Shown in pieces: positions 16,794 through 25,531 of a stretch of DNA of 64,000 nucleotides. Position 1 is the first letter of the stretch, and each line of letters begins with the position of its first letter. Below the pieces are notes generated by a model. The model saw only the letters and a program-made list of their open reading frames with translations, had not been told where the DNA came from and made no database searches. A program made the position numbers and the translations under genes. The DNA is from Solobacterium sp. (lineage in GTDB: Bacteria > Bacillota_I > Bacilli_A > Erysipelotrichales > Erysipelotrichaceae): contig JAGAVW010000002.1 of the NCBI GenBank assembly GCA_017941735.1, positions 1 to 64,000 of the forward strand. Reading direction: 5' to 3'.

Positions 16794-17873
16794 ATGAGCG
16801 AACAAGAAAAACACGAATTTACATTAGATGATATTCTCGCTTCTACAGGAACATTCAAGAAGCAAGAGGTCAAAAAAGAAGCGAAAGAAGAAGCACTGGA
16901 AGAAAAAACGGAAAGTGTTGTTTCCTCGTCTGTACAGCCACAAGAAGTCGTAAGCGAACCAGTGGAAGTACAAGAGAATGTGGATGAGGTGGAAAAAGAG
17001 AATCTATTTAATCGAGATTTAGAAAATACCCAAACCATCCAAGTTCAAGATGAAGTCGAAGAAGTCACCCCTCCACCTACACCAAAACGCACAGCCACCG
17101 CCAAGAAGAAAAAGAAGCTTTCCAAGGTTGGTTTATTGGTGATGCGTGGAATTCTTGTGCTTTCTTTAGGGGTTGCGGCTTTTTCAGGTTGGAAGCTCTA
17201 TACCGGTTTAAAAGCCTATCGCGAAGGAAATCAAACCTATGATAACCTTGTGGAATATACCCAAGCAGGAGATACATCAGGCGGAAGCGTAGAAGCGGCA
17301 ATTGATTTTGAAGCATTAAAGCGCATCAATCCAGACTTTGTGGGATGGTTAAAATTAGATGGTACCATCATCAATTATCCAGTTGTCCAAGGGGCAGATA
17401 ATGCGTATTATCTTGAACATCTATTTAATGGGGATGTGAACCATATGGGTTGTATCTTTATGCATTATGGCAACAACAAAGATATGACCGATAAGAATAC
17501 TTGGATTTTTGCCCACCATACAAACAACGGTTCGATGTTCTATACCTTAGAAAACTATAAGAGTCAAAGCTTCTATGATGAACATCCACAATTCACCTTT
17601 GAAACACCGGATGCGTTGTATCTCATTGAACCAGTAGCAGGGACGGTATTAAGTGGTGATGAATTTGGCATTGAAACATTTATGCCAAGTGAGAATTATA
17701 CATACAACTCGCAGGAATTTATGGACTGGGTTCAATTCTTTGTGAATCAATCGACCTTTAAGTCTAATATCACCATTCAAGAAAGTGACCAAATTGTGAC
17801 AATGGTAACGTGTACGGACGACTATCATAACGCACGTTATGCATTGATTTCACGATTAACAAAAGTAAGATAG
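16794..17873 (+). CDS. srtB: Class B sortase with long acidic cytoplasmic extension
   Basis: This 359-residue membrane-anchored transpeptidase has a roughly 110-residue Glu/Val/Lys-rich cytoplasmic N-terminus, a KKKKK stop-transfer patch, one membrane helix (about 112-136) and an extracellular sortase B domain. Catalytic elements are visible: His in FAHHTNNGSMF, Cys in VTMVTCTDDY and Arg in ARYALISRL. INYPVVQGADNAYYL is typical of class B. TATAAT lies at 16767-16772 and AGGGGAAAG before ATG 16794. No protein with an obvious NPQTN-type signal is in the window, so its substrates lie elsewhere. Confidence 0.93.
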   Translation: MSEQEKHEFTLDDILASTGTFKKQEVKKEAKEEALEEKTESVVSSSVQPQEVVSEPVEVQENVDEVEKENLFNRDLENTQTIQVQDEVEEVTPPPTPKRTATAKKKKKLSKVGLLVMRGILVLSLGVAAFSGWKLYTGLKAYREGNQTYDNLVEYTQAGDTSGGSVEAAIDFEALKRINPDFVGWLKLDGTIINYPVVQGADNAYYLEHLFNGDVNHMGCIFMHYGNNKDMTDKNTWIFAHHTNNGSMFYTLENYKSQSFYDEHPQFTFETPDALYLIEPVAGTVLSGDEFGIETFMPSENYTYNSQEFMDWVQFFVNQSTFKSNITIQESDQIVTMVTCTDDYHNARYALISRLTKVR

Positions 17874-17898
17874 CTGTTGAAAATAAATCGATACTTGG

Positions 17899-17946
17899 AC
17901 AGATGTGAATAAGTCTAAATGGACTTAAAAGCATCTGTTTTTATTT
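17899..17946 (+). terminator. Intrinsic terminator after srtB
   Basis: ACAGATG (17899-17905) pairs with CATCTGT (17932-17938), enclosing a second small stem (AAGTC/GACTT), and is followed by TTTTTAT. Confidence 0.8.
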
Positions 17947-17951
17947 CGATT

Positions 17952-17982
17952 AATAGAAAAGCATTATATTTCTATAATGCTT
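17952..17982 (-). terminator. Intrinsic terminator of the threonine aldolase gene
   Basis: On the minus strand AAGCATTATA, a GAAA loop and TATAATGCTT form a perfect 10-bp stem that begins inside the last codons of the gene (the TAG stop is in the stem) and is followed by TTCTATT. Confidence 0.85.
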
Positions 17983-18997
17983 TGATTAGGGCATCAACGT
18001 TTTCATCACTCGTCATAAAGCTAATAACAAAACGTGCCACTTTATGATTTTTATCTATTACCCCAAAGTCGAGGAACGTAAAATTCTTACGTAACGCTTC
18101 GGCTTTTTTGTTGGATAAGATAGGGAATAATTGGTTGCTTTGTGGTTTGTAGTAGAAGTCATATCCTTTTTTCTTAAAGGCAGCGGTTAAACGTTCTGCT
18201 TGGCGCATTGCCTTTTTTGAAATTTCAAAGTAACGATCTTGTTCGAATAGGGTTTCAAACTGAATGCCAAGTAAACGGCCTTTTGCTAACATGCCACCAC
18301 GTTGTTTGATGTTATAACGGAAATCCTTTTTAAGTTGTGGATTCACAATCACAACCGCTTCTCCAAATAACGCACCAACTTTTGTGCCGCCAATATAGAA
18401 GACATCGGAATACTTCACAAAATCATTTAAGGTACAATCATTCTCTTTCGCCATCAAGCCATAACCCATACGTGCGCCATCCACAAATAATGGAACTTGA
18501 TAACGCTTTGCGACTTGGTATAAGTCTTTGAGTTCTTTTTTAGAATAGAGGGTACCGGTTTCGGTAGGGAAGGAAATATAAATCATCCCTGGTTGAACAA
18601 TGTGTTCTTTTGAAGCGTCATACTTTTGTGCCTTAATGACTTCTTCGACTTCTTTTGCGCTGATTTTTCCATCTTTTGAAGGAATTGGAAGACACTTGTG
18701 TCCGGTTGCTTCTACGGCTCCAGTTTCATGGACATTAATGTGTCCACTATCTGCACAGATTACGCCTTGATAAGGACGTAAGCCAGCAGCAATTACCGTG
18801 GCGTTTGCTTGGGTACCACCAACAAGGAAATGGACATCTACTTTGTCGCTCTTGCATGCTTTTTGAATGAACTTGCGTGCTTTTGCGCAATGTTTGTCCA
18901 TTCCATAACCTGGTGTTTGTTCATTGTTTGTGCGATTTAATGCCTCTAATATCTCAGGAATACATCCTTCCGAGTAGTCACTTTCAAATCGAATCAT
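17972..18997 (-). CDS. ltaE: Low-specificity L-threonine aldolase
   Basis: This 341-residue fold type I PLP enzyme of the beta-eliminating lyase family cleaves threonine or allo-threonine to glycine and acetaldehyde. Features are FESDYSEGCIPEIL at the N-terminus, the Gly-rich VGGTQANATVIAA turn, FVDGARMGYGL with the PLP-binding Asp, and the PLP lysine in FYIGGTKVGALFG (about residue 205). GGAGG precedes ATG 18997; a TTG four codons upstream is less likely. Its nearness to glyA suggests a link to glycine and one-carbon supply. Confidence 0.93.
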   Translation of the reverse strand: MIRFESDYSEGCIPEILEALNRTNNEQTPGYGMDKHCAKARKFIQKACKSDKVDVHFLVGGTQANATVIAAGLRPYQGVICADSGHINVHETGAVEATGHKCLPIPSKDGKISAKEVEEVIKAQKYDASKEHIVQPGMIYISFPTETGTLYSKKELKDLYQVAKRYQVPLFVDGARMGYGLMAKENDCTLNDFVKYSDVFYIGGTKVGALFGEAVVIVNPQLKKDFRYNIKQRGGMLAKGRLLGIQFETLFEQDRYFEISKKAMRQAERLTAAFKKKGYDFYYKPQSNQLFPILSNKKAEALRKNFTFLDFGVIDKNHKVARFVISFMTSDENVDALIKAL

Positions 18998-19036
18998 AGA
19001 AACCTCCAAATATTGTAAATATCATAACGCATTCAA

Positions 19037-19045
19037 TGGTAAAAT
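19037..19045 (+). promoter_or_regulatory. Leaderless extended -10 promoter of sua5
   Basis: TGGTAAAAT (19037-19045) is followed by exactly six bases and then ATG 19052, so +1 should be the A of the start codon. There is no Shine-Dalgarno. Confidence 0.75.
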
Positions 19046-19051
19046 AATAGA

Positions 19052-19657
19052 ATGATTAGAAGATATCACGAAACAGAAATTGAAGTATTGGCAAATTTGT
19101 TAATGGAAGATGGTGTCATTGCGGTACCGACAGATACCGTCTTTGGGGTATGTGCAAAGATGGCTTCCCAAAACGCACAAGAACGTTTGCGCATTGTGAA
19201 AAACCGCCCAAAGGATAAAGCCTTTCCAATCATGTGCGCAAATCTTGAACAAATCGAAGCGTTATGTGTAGTTAATGAAAAAACACGTAAGATGATTCGT
19301 GCTTTTATGCCAGGCCCAATCACCCTTGTCTTACAAAAGAAAGAAGAGGTTCCTTCCTTTGTGAATGGGGGATTAGAAACGATTGCGATTCGCATGGCTA
19401 CAAGTGAAACTCTGGAAGCATTAATCCAGAAAACTGGACCCTTATATATGACAAGTGCCAATCAATCTGGACAACCGGTTGCGACAACGATTGAAGAAAT
19501 TGAAGAGAGTTGTCCACTGCTCGATGGTATCTTAATTGGAAAACCTTCCTTTGGACAAGCGAGTACGATTGTTGCTTGTGGGGAAGAGTTAAAGGTATTG
19601 CGTGAAGGCCCAATCACGCTAGAAGAATTAAAGAAAGTGTGGGAGGATATAAAATGA
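19052..19657 (+). CDS. tsaC: Threonylcarbamoyl-AMP synthase (Sua5/YrdC/YwlC)
   Basis: The 201-residue YrdC-domain enzyme makes threonylcarbamoyl-AMP from threonine, bicarbonate and ATP for the t6A37 tRNA modification. It shows [15 protein letters not shown] near the N-terminus, [11 protein letters not shown], the PGPITLVL strand and [12 protein letters not shown]. It lacks the extra C-terminal Sua5 domain, so it is the short TsaC-like form. It is predicted leaderless and its TGA overlaps the glyA ATG (ATGA), so the two genes are coupled. Confidence 0.94.
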   Translation: MIRRYHETEIEVLANLLMEDGVIAVPTDTVFGVCAKMASQNAQERLRIVKNRPKDKAFPIMCANLEQIEALCVVNEKTRKMIRAFMPGPITLVLQKKEEVPSFVNGGLETIAIRMATSETLEALIQKTGPLYMTSANQSGQPVATTIEEIEESCPLLDGILIGKPSFGQASTIVACGEELKVLREGPITLEELKKVWEDIK

Positions 19658-20874
19658 AAGATTTAGAATTACAACAAGCAATTGACCGCGAACAACAACG
19701 TCAAAAGAATAATATTGAACTCATCGCTTCTGAAAACTTCTGTTCGAAAGAAGTACGTGAAGCAGTTGGCTCCGTTTTAACAAACAAATATGCAGAAGGC
19801 TATCCTGGACATCGTTATTATGGTGGATGTACTTATGTGGATGAAGTGGAAGAGTTAGCACGTAAGCGTGCTTGTGAACTATTTGGTGCGGAACATGCGA
19901 ATGTACAACCACATTCTGGTTCCCAAGCAAACATGGCTGTCTATTTTACTTGTTTAAAACCAGGTGATACCGTTCTTGGGATGGACTTAGCAGCTGGAGG
20001 ACATTTAACGCATGGCGCTAAAGTTTCTTTTTCCGGTATGTTATATCATTTTGAATCCTATGGCGTGGATCCAAAAACGGAATGCTTAGATTATGATGCG
20101 ATTCGTAAACTTGCGAAAGAAATCAAACCAAAGCTTATCGTAACTGGGGCAAGTGCGTATGCGCGTGAAATTGATTTTAAAGAATTCCGTTCCATTGCGG
20201 ATGATTGTGGAGCGCTATTGATGGCAGATATGGCACATATTGCGGGGCTAGTCGCAACCGGATATCATATGAGCCCAATTCCCTATGCTGACTTTGTCAC
20301 AACGACAACCCATAAAACACTGCGTGGGCCACGTGGTGGAATGGTACTTTGTAAAGAAGAATACGCCAAAGGAATTGATAAAGCCCTTTTCCCAGGTATC
20401 CAAGGTGGACCACTTTGTCATGTTGTTGCAGGAAAAGCGGTATGTTTCTATGAAGCATTACAACCTGAATATAAAACCTATATTAAACAGTTAATGGATA
20501 ACTGTGTTGTTTTAGGCGAAACACTTGAAAAGGGTGGTCTTCGTTTGGTCAGTGGCGGTACGGATAACCATCTTTTACTCGTTGATACTTTAAATAGCAT
20601 TGGTATTAGTGGGCGTGATGCCGAAGTGGTATTGGATGAAGTGAATATCACAGCGAATAAAAATGCGATTCCATTTGATAAAGAAAAACCAAGTGTAACA
20701 AGTGGAATTCGCTTAGGTACAGCTGCGATGACAACCAAAGGTTTCAAAGAAGAAGAATTTAGACAAGTGGGCGAAATGATTCTTGCGGTCTTAAAGAATC
20801 CACAAGATGCGGAATTAAAAAATAAGATCAAAGCCGAAGTCATTGATCTTACCAATCGTTTTCCATTTGAATAA
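19654..20874 (+). CDS. glyA: Serine hydroxymethyltransferase
   Basis: The 406-residue PLP enzyme converts serine and tetrahydrofolate to glycine and methylene-tetrahydrofolate. It has [17 protein letters not shown] at the N-terminus, [25 protein letters not shown] and the PLP lysine in [14 protein letters not shown] (about residue 222). ATG 19654 has GGGAGG seven bases upstream. The stop is one base away from the stop of the convergent glycosyltransferase gene, and its likely terminator lies inside that neighbour. Confidence 0.98.
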   Translation: MKDLELQQAIDREQQRQKNNIELIASENFCSKEVREAVGSVLTNKYAEGYPGHRYYGGCTYVDEVEELARKRACELFGAEHANVQPHSGSQANMAVYFTCLKPGDTVLGMDLAAGGHLTHGAKVSFSGMLYHFESYGVDPKTECLDYDAIRKLAKEIKPKLIVTGASAYAREIDFKEFRSIADDCGALLMADMAHIAGLVATGYHMSPIPYADFVTTTTHKTLRGPRGGMVLCKEEYAKGIDKALFPGIQGGPLCHVVAGKAVCFYEALQPEYKTYIKQLMDNCVVLGETLEKGGLRLVSGGTDNHLLLVDTLNSIGISGRDAEVVLDEVNITANKNAIPFDKEKPSVTSGIRLGTAAMTTKGFKEEEFRQVGEMILAVLKNPQDAELKNKIKAEVIDLTNRFPFE

Positions 20875-20875
20875 A

Positions 20876-21964
20876 TTAGAGTAAACGTAAGAATTCAGAT
20901 AAATCACCTAGAGCAATCAAATCATTTTTTAAGAGGATTGCTCTATTTTTGTAATAGTCATCTGTCACAATTCTGCGATATGTTTCATAAAGCGTTTGAA
21001 CAGATAGTTCTTTTTCAGGGATAGCTAAACCAACACCATTACGACTAACAGCAGAGGCATTCCAACTGCGTAAATAACTTCCATCATTCACAACAATCTG
21101 TGGAATCGCCAACATAAAACAAAGATTCATGAGATAGTCATTCCCATCATGAATACAAATCGAATTTCCAAGTAAAGAATCAACCTTGATGGAAGACATA
21201 TACTTCATATTTTGTTCATGCGATAATTGTGCGCCACGATATAGAACATTGACATCATAGGGTGCATTTAAGAAAGAACTATCAATGATCTCTTTTATAA
21301 CCGATGGTTTTTGTAAGGTGTCCGTAATTGAAATAGATACAGTTACATCGGAGGTATCATTTTCGACAATCGGTGCAATGGAACCAAAGCGCTCGACTTC
21401 CACATCTTCTGGAAATGGTTGTAAAAGAAGAGAACCAAAGGTGAAACGACGATCGGCATAATTGTATAAATCGGTAATGGCTAAAACTTGTTCGGTTTTG
21501 TAATGAGAAAGAACTTCATTTAATTCCTTTAATTCTTTCTTTTGTAAGTTGTGATTACGATACATCGCGCCACTTACATAAGAAAAAAGAGGAATGTTTT
21601 TCATATGCGCAACAATGGGTGCTGCTAGACGACCTAAATCAATGATTAAATCAGGATGGTATTGTTCGATTGCCTGCAAGAGCATTTCGATATCTTCTTT
21701 TAAATAAGAAAAGCTTGATTGCTTAGTTGTATAAAGATAAGATTCGTAAGTTTTATAATCGTCTCTTCCTTTAAAGAAGTTTAAAAAGGAAGAAGGAAGG
21801 GGTGCGGCATTATAAAAAGTTGCCCGCTTGATACCGGAATCTCCTGGACAAGAAATTGCACAATCATGTCCTGCTTGGCGGAGTAAATCAATTAAGTTTT
21901 GGGCAATATAATAGGCCGCATTGTCCTCTTTTTGGCCTAATTTGGGAATAAGAAAAACCTTCAT
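20876..21964 (-). CDS. Putative GT-B fold glycosyltransferase
   Basis: This 362-residue protein looks like a GT-B glycosyltransferase of the UGT/MGT type, but no family signature is strong. It opens with [11 protein letters not shown], has [20 protein letters not shown] (a Rossmann-type first helix), [15 protein letters not shown], and a C-terminal half with [15 protein letters not shown] and [12 protein letters not shown], similar to the acceptor-side and nucleotide-sugar loops of such enzymes. No signal peptide or membrane helix is seen. The promoter is an extended -10 six bases from the ATG. Confidence 0.55.
   Translation of the reverse strand: MKVFLIPKLGQKEDNAAYYIAQNLIDLLRQAGHDCAISCPGDSGIKRATFYNAAPLPSSFLNFFKGRDDYKTYESYLYTTKQSSFSYLKEDIEMLLQAIEQYHPDLIIDLGRLAAPIVAHMKNIPLFSYVSGAMYRNHNLQKKELKELNEVLSHYKTEQVLAITDLYNYADRRFTFGSLLLQPFPEDVEVERFGSIAPIVENDTSDVTVSISITDTLQKPSVIKEIIDSSFLNAPYDVNVLYRGAQLSHEQNMKYMSSIKVDSLLGNSICIHDGNDYLMNLCFMLAIPQIVVNDGSYLRSWNASAVSRNGVGLAIPEKELSVQTLYETYRRIVTDDYYKNRAILLKNDLIALGDLSEFLRLL
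20909..20950 (+). terminator. Terminator of glyA located inside the convergent gene
   Basis: TAGAGCAATC (20909-20918) pairs perfectly with GATTGCTCTA (20936-20945), followed by TTTTTG. It lies 35 bases past the glyA stop, within the antisense 3' coding region of the neighbour. Confidence 0.75.
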
Positions 21965-21970
21965 GAAATA

Positions 21971-21979
21971 AGTATAGCA
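21971..21979 (-). promoter_or_regulatory. Leaderless extended -10 promoter of the glycosyltransferase-like gene
   Basis: On the minus strand TGCTATACT ends exactly six bases before the ATG at 21964. TTGCAA lies 19 bases upstream of the hexamer. No Shine-Dalgarno is present. Confidence 0.7.
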
Positions 21980-22051
21980 TTTTCTTTTGATTTGGTTGCA
22001 ATCTACCCATTAGTTTTATATCATGATTCAAGAAAGAAGGAGGAACTCTCC

Positions 22052-22672
22052 ATGTTAGAGGTCTTAAATCATCCACTGATTACACACAAATTAACGCAAA
22101 TGCGTAAGAAAGAAACGGGCACCAAAGATTTCAGAGAGAATCTCGATGAAATCGCAGAACTCATGGCATATGAAGTCTGTCGTGATTTGCCTACCAATGA
22201 AATTAAGATTGAAACACCAATGGGGGCATGCATTGGCCAAGAATTATCGAAAGAAGTTGTCATCATTCCAATCTTAAGAGCGGGGATTGGCTTATTAGAT
22301 GGCATTCGCCGTTTGGTACCAACAGCGAAAGTTGGGTTTATGGGTTTATATCGTGATGAAGAAACGTTAGAACCACATGAATACTTCGTTAAATTCCCTA
22401 AGAATTTGGATGAAGCGATTGTGCTTGTTGTTGATCCAATGTTAGCAACAGGAGGCAGTGCCGTGGCTGCCTTAGATAGTGTAAAAGCAAGGGGCGCTAA
22501 GAATATTAAACTTGTATGTTTGGTTGGCGTACCTGAAGGGGTGAAAGCAGTACAAGATGCACACCCAGATGTGGATATTTATTTAGCAGCGATGGATGAC
22601 CATTTAAATGAAATTGGTTATATCGTACCAGGACTAGGAGATGCAGGAGATCGAATCTTCGGCACAAAATAA
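22052..22672 (+). CDS. upp: Uracil phosphoribosyltransferase
   Basis: The 206-residue enzyme converts uracil and PRPP to UMP in pyrimidine salvage. Visible features are [15 protein letters not shown] at the N-terminus, [12 protein letters not shown], the PRPP-binding [15 protein letters not shown] (residues about 128-142) and the C-terminal [12 protein letters not shown] uracil loop. GGAGG precedes ATG 22052; the longer in-frame extension to 21992 has no ribosome site. The glyA-upp neighbourhood is conserved in Bacillota, here interrupted by the minus-strand glycosyltransferase-like gene. Confidence 0.98.
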   Translation: MLEVLNHPLITHKLTQMRKKETGTKDFRENLDEIAELMAYEVCRDLPTNEIKIETPMGACIGQELSKEVVIIPILRAGIGLLDGIRRLVPTAKVGFMGLYRDEETLEPHEYFVKFPKNLDEAIVLVVDPMLATGGSAVAALDSVKARGAKNIKLVCLVGVPEGVKAVQDAHPDVDIYLAAMDDHLNEIGYIVPGLGDAGDRIFGTK

Positions 22673-22875
22673 TGGAATTATCTGTGTTTTATTTAAGAGC
22701 AGGCATCTACATTGCATGCTTGCTTCTTTCTTTTTTCGCAATGTCGAGTCTTAATTTTGAAAAATGGATTAAAGCAAATCACATTTGGCAAGCCCAACTG
22801 TTATATGCCTTATGTGTGATGGCGCTAGCTTATTTAAGTGCACAATTCATTTTAGCTTTTTTGTTTCGTCTCTAA
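22672..22875 (+). CDS. DUF1146 family membrane protein (YwzB-like)
   Basis: A 67-residue protein with two hydrophobic helices (about 8-25 and 43-65) separated by the FEKWIKANHIWQAQLLY segment, typical of the small DUF1146/YwzB family. Its function is unknown. The ATG overlaps the upp TAA by one base (TAATG), so it is read by coupled translation. In related genomes it lies near upp and the ATP synthase operon, but no atp genes follow here. Confidence 0.75.
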   Translation: MELSVFYLRAGIYIACLLLSFFAMSSLNFEKWIKANHIWQAQLLYALCVMALAYLSAQFILAFLFRL

Positions 22876-22890
22876 TACCTATTTTGCGCA

Positions 22891-22899
22891 TGGTATAAT
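22891..22899 (+). promoter_or_regulatory. Extended -10 promoter of tagO, near-leaderless
   Basis: TGGTATAAT (22891-22899), a perfect extended -10, ends nine bases before ATG 22909. The predicted leader is 2-3 bases with no Shine-Dalgarno. Confidence 0.75.
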
Positions 22900-22908
22900 A
22901 TTTAAGAT

Positions 22909-24036
22909 ATGAATTTAGTAATTGGTGCGATTCCTTATTTCGCAATTCCATTTTTGTTATCGCTTATATTTGTACCCATCGCAAAACGAATTGGTTTTGC
23001 GCTAGGTATTTATGCGCAAGAGAATACACGTACGGTACACCATGGAAAGATTGTTCGAATTGGTGGTGTTGCGATTTATCTCGCGTTTTTAATCGCCATT
23101 ACTTTATTGTGGTCTGCAGATGATACGATCAATGGTATTTTAATTGGTGGTAGTATCATCTTTTTTGGTGGCTTATTAGATGATATGTATGACTTGTCAC
23201 CAAAGATTAAATTGTTATTTCAAATTGTAGGAACTATCCTTGTGATGGTGCTTGGGAATATCTATTTAACAGATTTCCATATTTTATCTTTTGATATTTC
23301 AAATCCAGTTATTACGATCTTGATTTCATTTTTCTGGATTGTAGGAATTACGAATGCGATTAACTTGATTGATGGATTAGATGGTTTATCTAGTGGGATT
23401 ACAACCATTGTCACCTTAACCATTGGCCTATTAGGTTTCTTTATGGGAAGGCGTGATGTTTGTATTTTGGCGCTTTGTTTATCGGGTGCAATTTTAGGGT
23501 TTCTTCCTTATAATTTCCATCCTGCTAGTATCTTCGTTGGCGACTGTGGGGCGCAATTTATGGGCTTTACAATTGCGTGTATGTCGCTTTTAGGTTTTAA
23601 GACAACTGCTATCATCACATTGGGGTTACCCATCCTAGTGTTGTTTATTCCAATTGGGGATACGCTGATTGCTATTTTAAGAAGACGTTTAAAAGGACAA
23701 AAGATTTCAGAAGCAGACCGTGGGCATTTGCATCATATCTTGATGATTAAACTGCAACTAGGCCATCGTAGAACGGTTATCATTCTTTATATTGTCACAG
23801 CTTTATTTGCCTTAGCTGCAATCTTAACTTACTTTGATCCACGTAAAGGAATTTGGATGATTTTAGCTCTTGTGATAGGTACAGAATTCTTCATTGAATA
23901 TACAGGCATGTTAAATCCGAAGTGGCATCCAGTTTTAAGTGTATTAAACCGTCTTACAGGATGGCCAAAAATGTTAGATGGGGAAGACCCAGTTGATACG
24001 AAGTATTTGGAGCAAGAAAAGGAACATGAGTCTTAA
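22909..24036 (+). CDS. tagO: Undecaprenyl-phosphate N-acetylglucosaminyl-1-phosphate transferase (TagO/WecA type)
   Basis: The 375-residue polytopic enzyme of the MraY/WecA family moves GlcNAc-1-P (or a related sugar) onto undecaprenyl phosphate, starting wall teichoic acid or capsule synthesis. It has about ten or eleven membrane helices, the first cytoplasmic DD motif in GGLLDDMYDLSPK, NLIDGLDGLSSG, FVGDCGAQFMGF and the HLHH loop in DRGHLHHILM. It is predicted near-leaderless. Its last 11 bases overlap the DUF4299 gene. Confidence 0.92.
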   Translation: MNLVIGAIPYFAIPFLLSLIFVPIAKRIGFALGIYAQENTRTVHHGKIVRIGGVAIYLAFLIAITLLWSADDTINGILIGGSIIFFGGLLDDMYDLSPKIKLLFQIVGTILVMVLGNIYLTDFHILSFDISNPVITILISFFWIVGITNAINLIDGLDGLSSGITTIVTLTIGLLGFFMGRRDVCILALCLSGAILGFLPYNFHPASIFVGDCGAQFMGFTIACMSLLGFKTTAIITLGLPILVLFIPIGDTLIAILRRRLKGQKISEADRGHLHHILMIKLQLGHRRTVIILYIVTALFALAAILTYFDPRKGIWMILALVIGTEFFIEYTGMLNPKWHPVLSVLNRLTGWPKMLDGEDPVDTKYLEQEKEHES

Positions 24037-24928
24037 CATACGTATTACCCAGGAAAAAGGATTCTTTAAAAAAGAAATAAATATAAAAGATTTAATACAA
24101 TCGGATTATGAATGTGGATTTCGCGATGTTTTTGGGCGTTTGCGTCACGAGAACTATTCTTATGGCACGCTTGTGGTCTATCATCCAGAACACATTGGCA
24201 AAGGGGTCATCATTCCTTGGAAGAGTTCGCGGCGCGAAGAAATCGAATTAAATGTGGAATTCCCTGCTACAATCTATGACATCGAAGTATTGTATGAGCT
24301 CACAAAGCGTATTTGTGCAAAGTGGAAAACAGAGATGTTTTACCAAAATGAAGAAGCATATACCTTAGTTAATATTGAAGAACTATGTGCCATTGCGAAA
24401 ATGAATAATATGAATCACTTGGCATGGAACCAAGGGGAAGATGTTGAAGAAGGGATTGTACGCTTACAAGGCGTCATGTGGCCACTTTATCTAAAAGAAG
24501 AACAAATCGAGTCCTTCTCCCTTCAACAAGATGCGGAAGGATTTGCGCAATTCTTACATAATTACCAAAAAGAAGATTTGTATTATGCTTCACCGATTGT
24601 TTATCGTTTACCAGAAGATTTGGGTTATGTTGGAATCTTTGCGATTACAGCTACTACCGAATCCATCATCCCAATGGAACCATTCCGTCCTATGCATAGT
24701 GAAGCTTATCCACTAAATCTCTTTGTGGTATCTTTGGTATCTTTAGAAGAACAACGCATCGTTGGACGTATTTCGTTTGCGGATTTTTTAGAAAGTGTAG
24801 ATGCGAAGCACTTAGAAAAATATGATGAAAAACATTATCTTCTACCTCCTTTAAGTGAAGAAGAGATTCATACCATGGCTCGTTTAGAAGATCCATTAAA
24901 AGATTTTGAAATCAGTAGGGAACGATAA
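24026..24928 (+). CDS. DUF4299 family protein
   Basis: This 300-residue soluble protein is assigned to DUF4299 from general resemblance; no catalytic motif is evident. It has an N-terminal domain (MSLNIRITQEKGFFKKEINIK), a mixed centre with a conserved-looking YELTKRICAKWKT segment, and a C-terminal half rich in hydrophobic strands. The start is ATG 24026 after AAAAGGAAC, inside the tagO 3' end, so it is probably translated from the tagO transcript. Function unknown. Confidence 0.55.
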   Translation: MSLNIRITQEKGFFKKEINIKDLIQSDYECGFRDVFGRLRHENYSYGTLVVYHPEHIGKGVIIPWKSSRREEIELNVEFPATIYDIEVLYELTKRICAKWKTEMFYQNEEAYTLVNIEELCAIAKMNNMNHLAWNQGEDVEEGIVRLQGVMWPLYLKEEQIESFSLQQDAEGFAQFLHNYQKEDLYYASPIVYRLPEDLGYVGIFAITATTESIIPMEPFRPMHSEAYPLNLFVVSLVSLEEQRIVGRISFADFLESVDAKHLEKYDEKHYLLPPLSEEEIHTMARLEDPLKDFEISRER

Positions 24929-24959
24929 GGAATTTTCGAATGATAGGTTGGAGGAAAAC

Positions 24960-25514
24960 ATGTCATTCGATTATTTTCAAGTACAAGAATTATTAGAACA
25001 TGGCAATGGAGATAAACGGTGGAAAGAATATTTCCGCTTTCGCCGTGCACTCTATCAGCCCTATGCAGCGAAAAACTTACAACCTAATTTAGTCTCAGAG
25101 GCAAACTGGCTTTTGCGTAGTCAATATGCGAGTGCTTCAGAGATTGGCATCTTTGTGGATGTGGGTGATATTTGTTATATCGATTTTGGACAAGCGTATT
25201 TAAATGAAGCAGGGTATCAACATTTTGGCATCATCATGGCAAAGTGTAGAGGTAAAGTATTGGTGATTCCTATGTCGAGTAATGTGGCCCAATATCGTAA
25301 TGCCTTTGATGATAAAAAGAATCCAACTGGAAAGATGCATCTCATGCAGTTAGAGGGACAAGAAGGGCTCATCAAACCGAGTGTCTTATTCTTAAATGAT
25401 TTGAAATATATCAACAGTGCGCGCGTCATTGATGTAAAAGGGCATATGGACCCAAATGGTGACACATTTAAAGAAATCCAAAGAAGAATGTTTATTATAT
25501 TAAATCAATCCTAA
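24960..25514 (+). CDS. PemK/MazF-fold protein, no antitoxin partner
   Basis: The 184-residue protein has a helical N-terminus (1-60) and a C-terminal domain resembling PemK/MazF: VGDICYIDFGQAYL, HFGIIMAK, VLVIPMSSN, SVLFLNDLKYINSARVIDVKG and a closing helix. MazF-family toxins cut mRNA, but some chromosomal members are not toxins. No small antitoxin-like gene is adjacent; the neighbours are DUF4299 and tilS. GGAGG precedes ATG 24960. The family call is from motif order only. Confidence 0.55.
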   Translation: MSFDYFQVQELLEHGNGDKRWKEYFRFRRALYQPYAAKNLQPNLVSEANWLLRSQYASASEIGIFVDVGDICYIDFGQAYLNEAGYQHFGIIMAKCRGKVLVIPMSSNVAQYRNAFDDKKNPTGKMHLMQLEGQEGLIKPSVLFLNDLKYINSARVIDVKGHMDPNGDTFKEIQRRMFIILNQS

Positions 25515-25516
25515 GA

Positions 25517-25525
25517 TGATAAGAT
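25517..25525 (+). promoter_or_regulatory. Leaderless extended -10 promoter of tilS
   Basis: TGATAAGAT (25517-25525) ends exactly six bases before ATG 25532. No Shine-Dalgarno and no clear -35. Confidence 0.65.
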
Positions 25526-25531
25526 AAATAT

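Noticed and set aside
24960-25514. Type II toxin-antitoxin module
   Set aside because: No antitoxin-sized ORF is adjacent on either side; only the PemK/MazF-like domain is supported.
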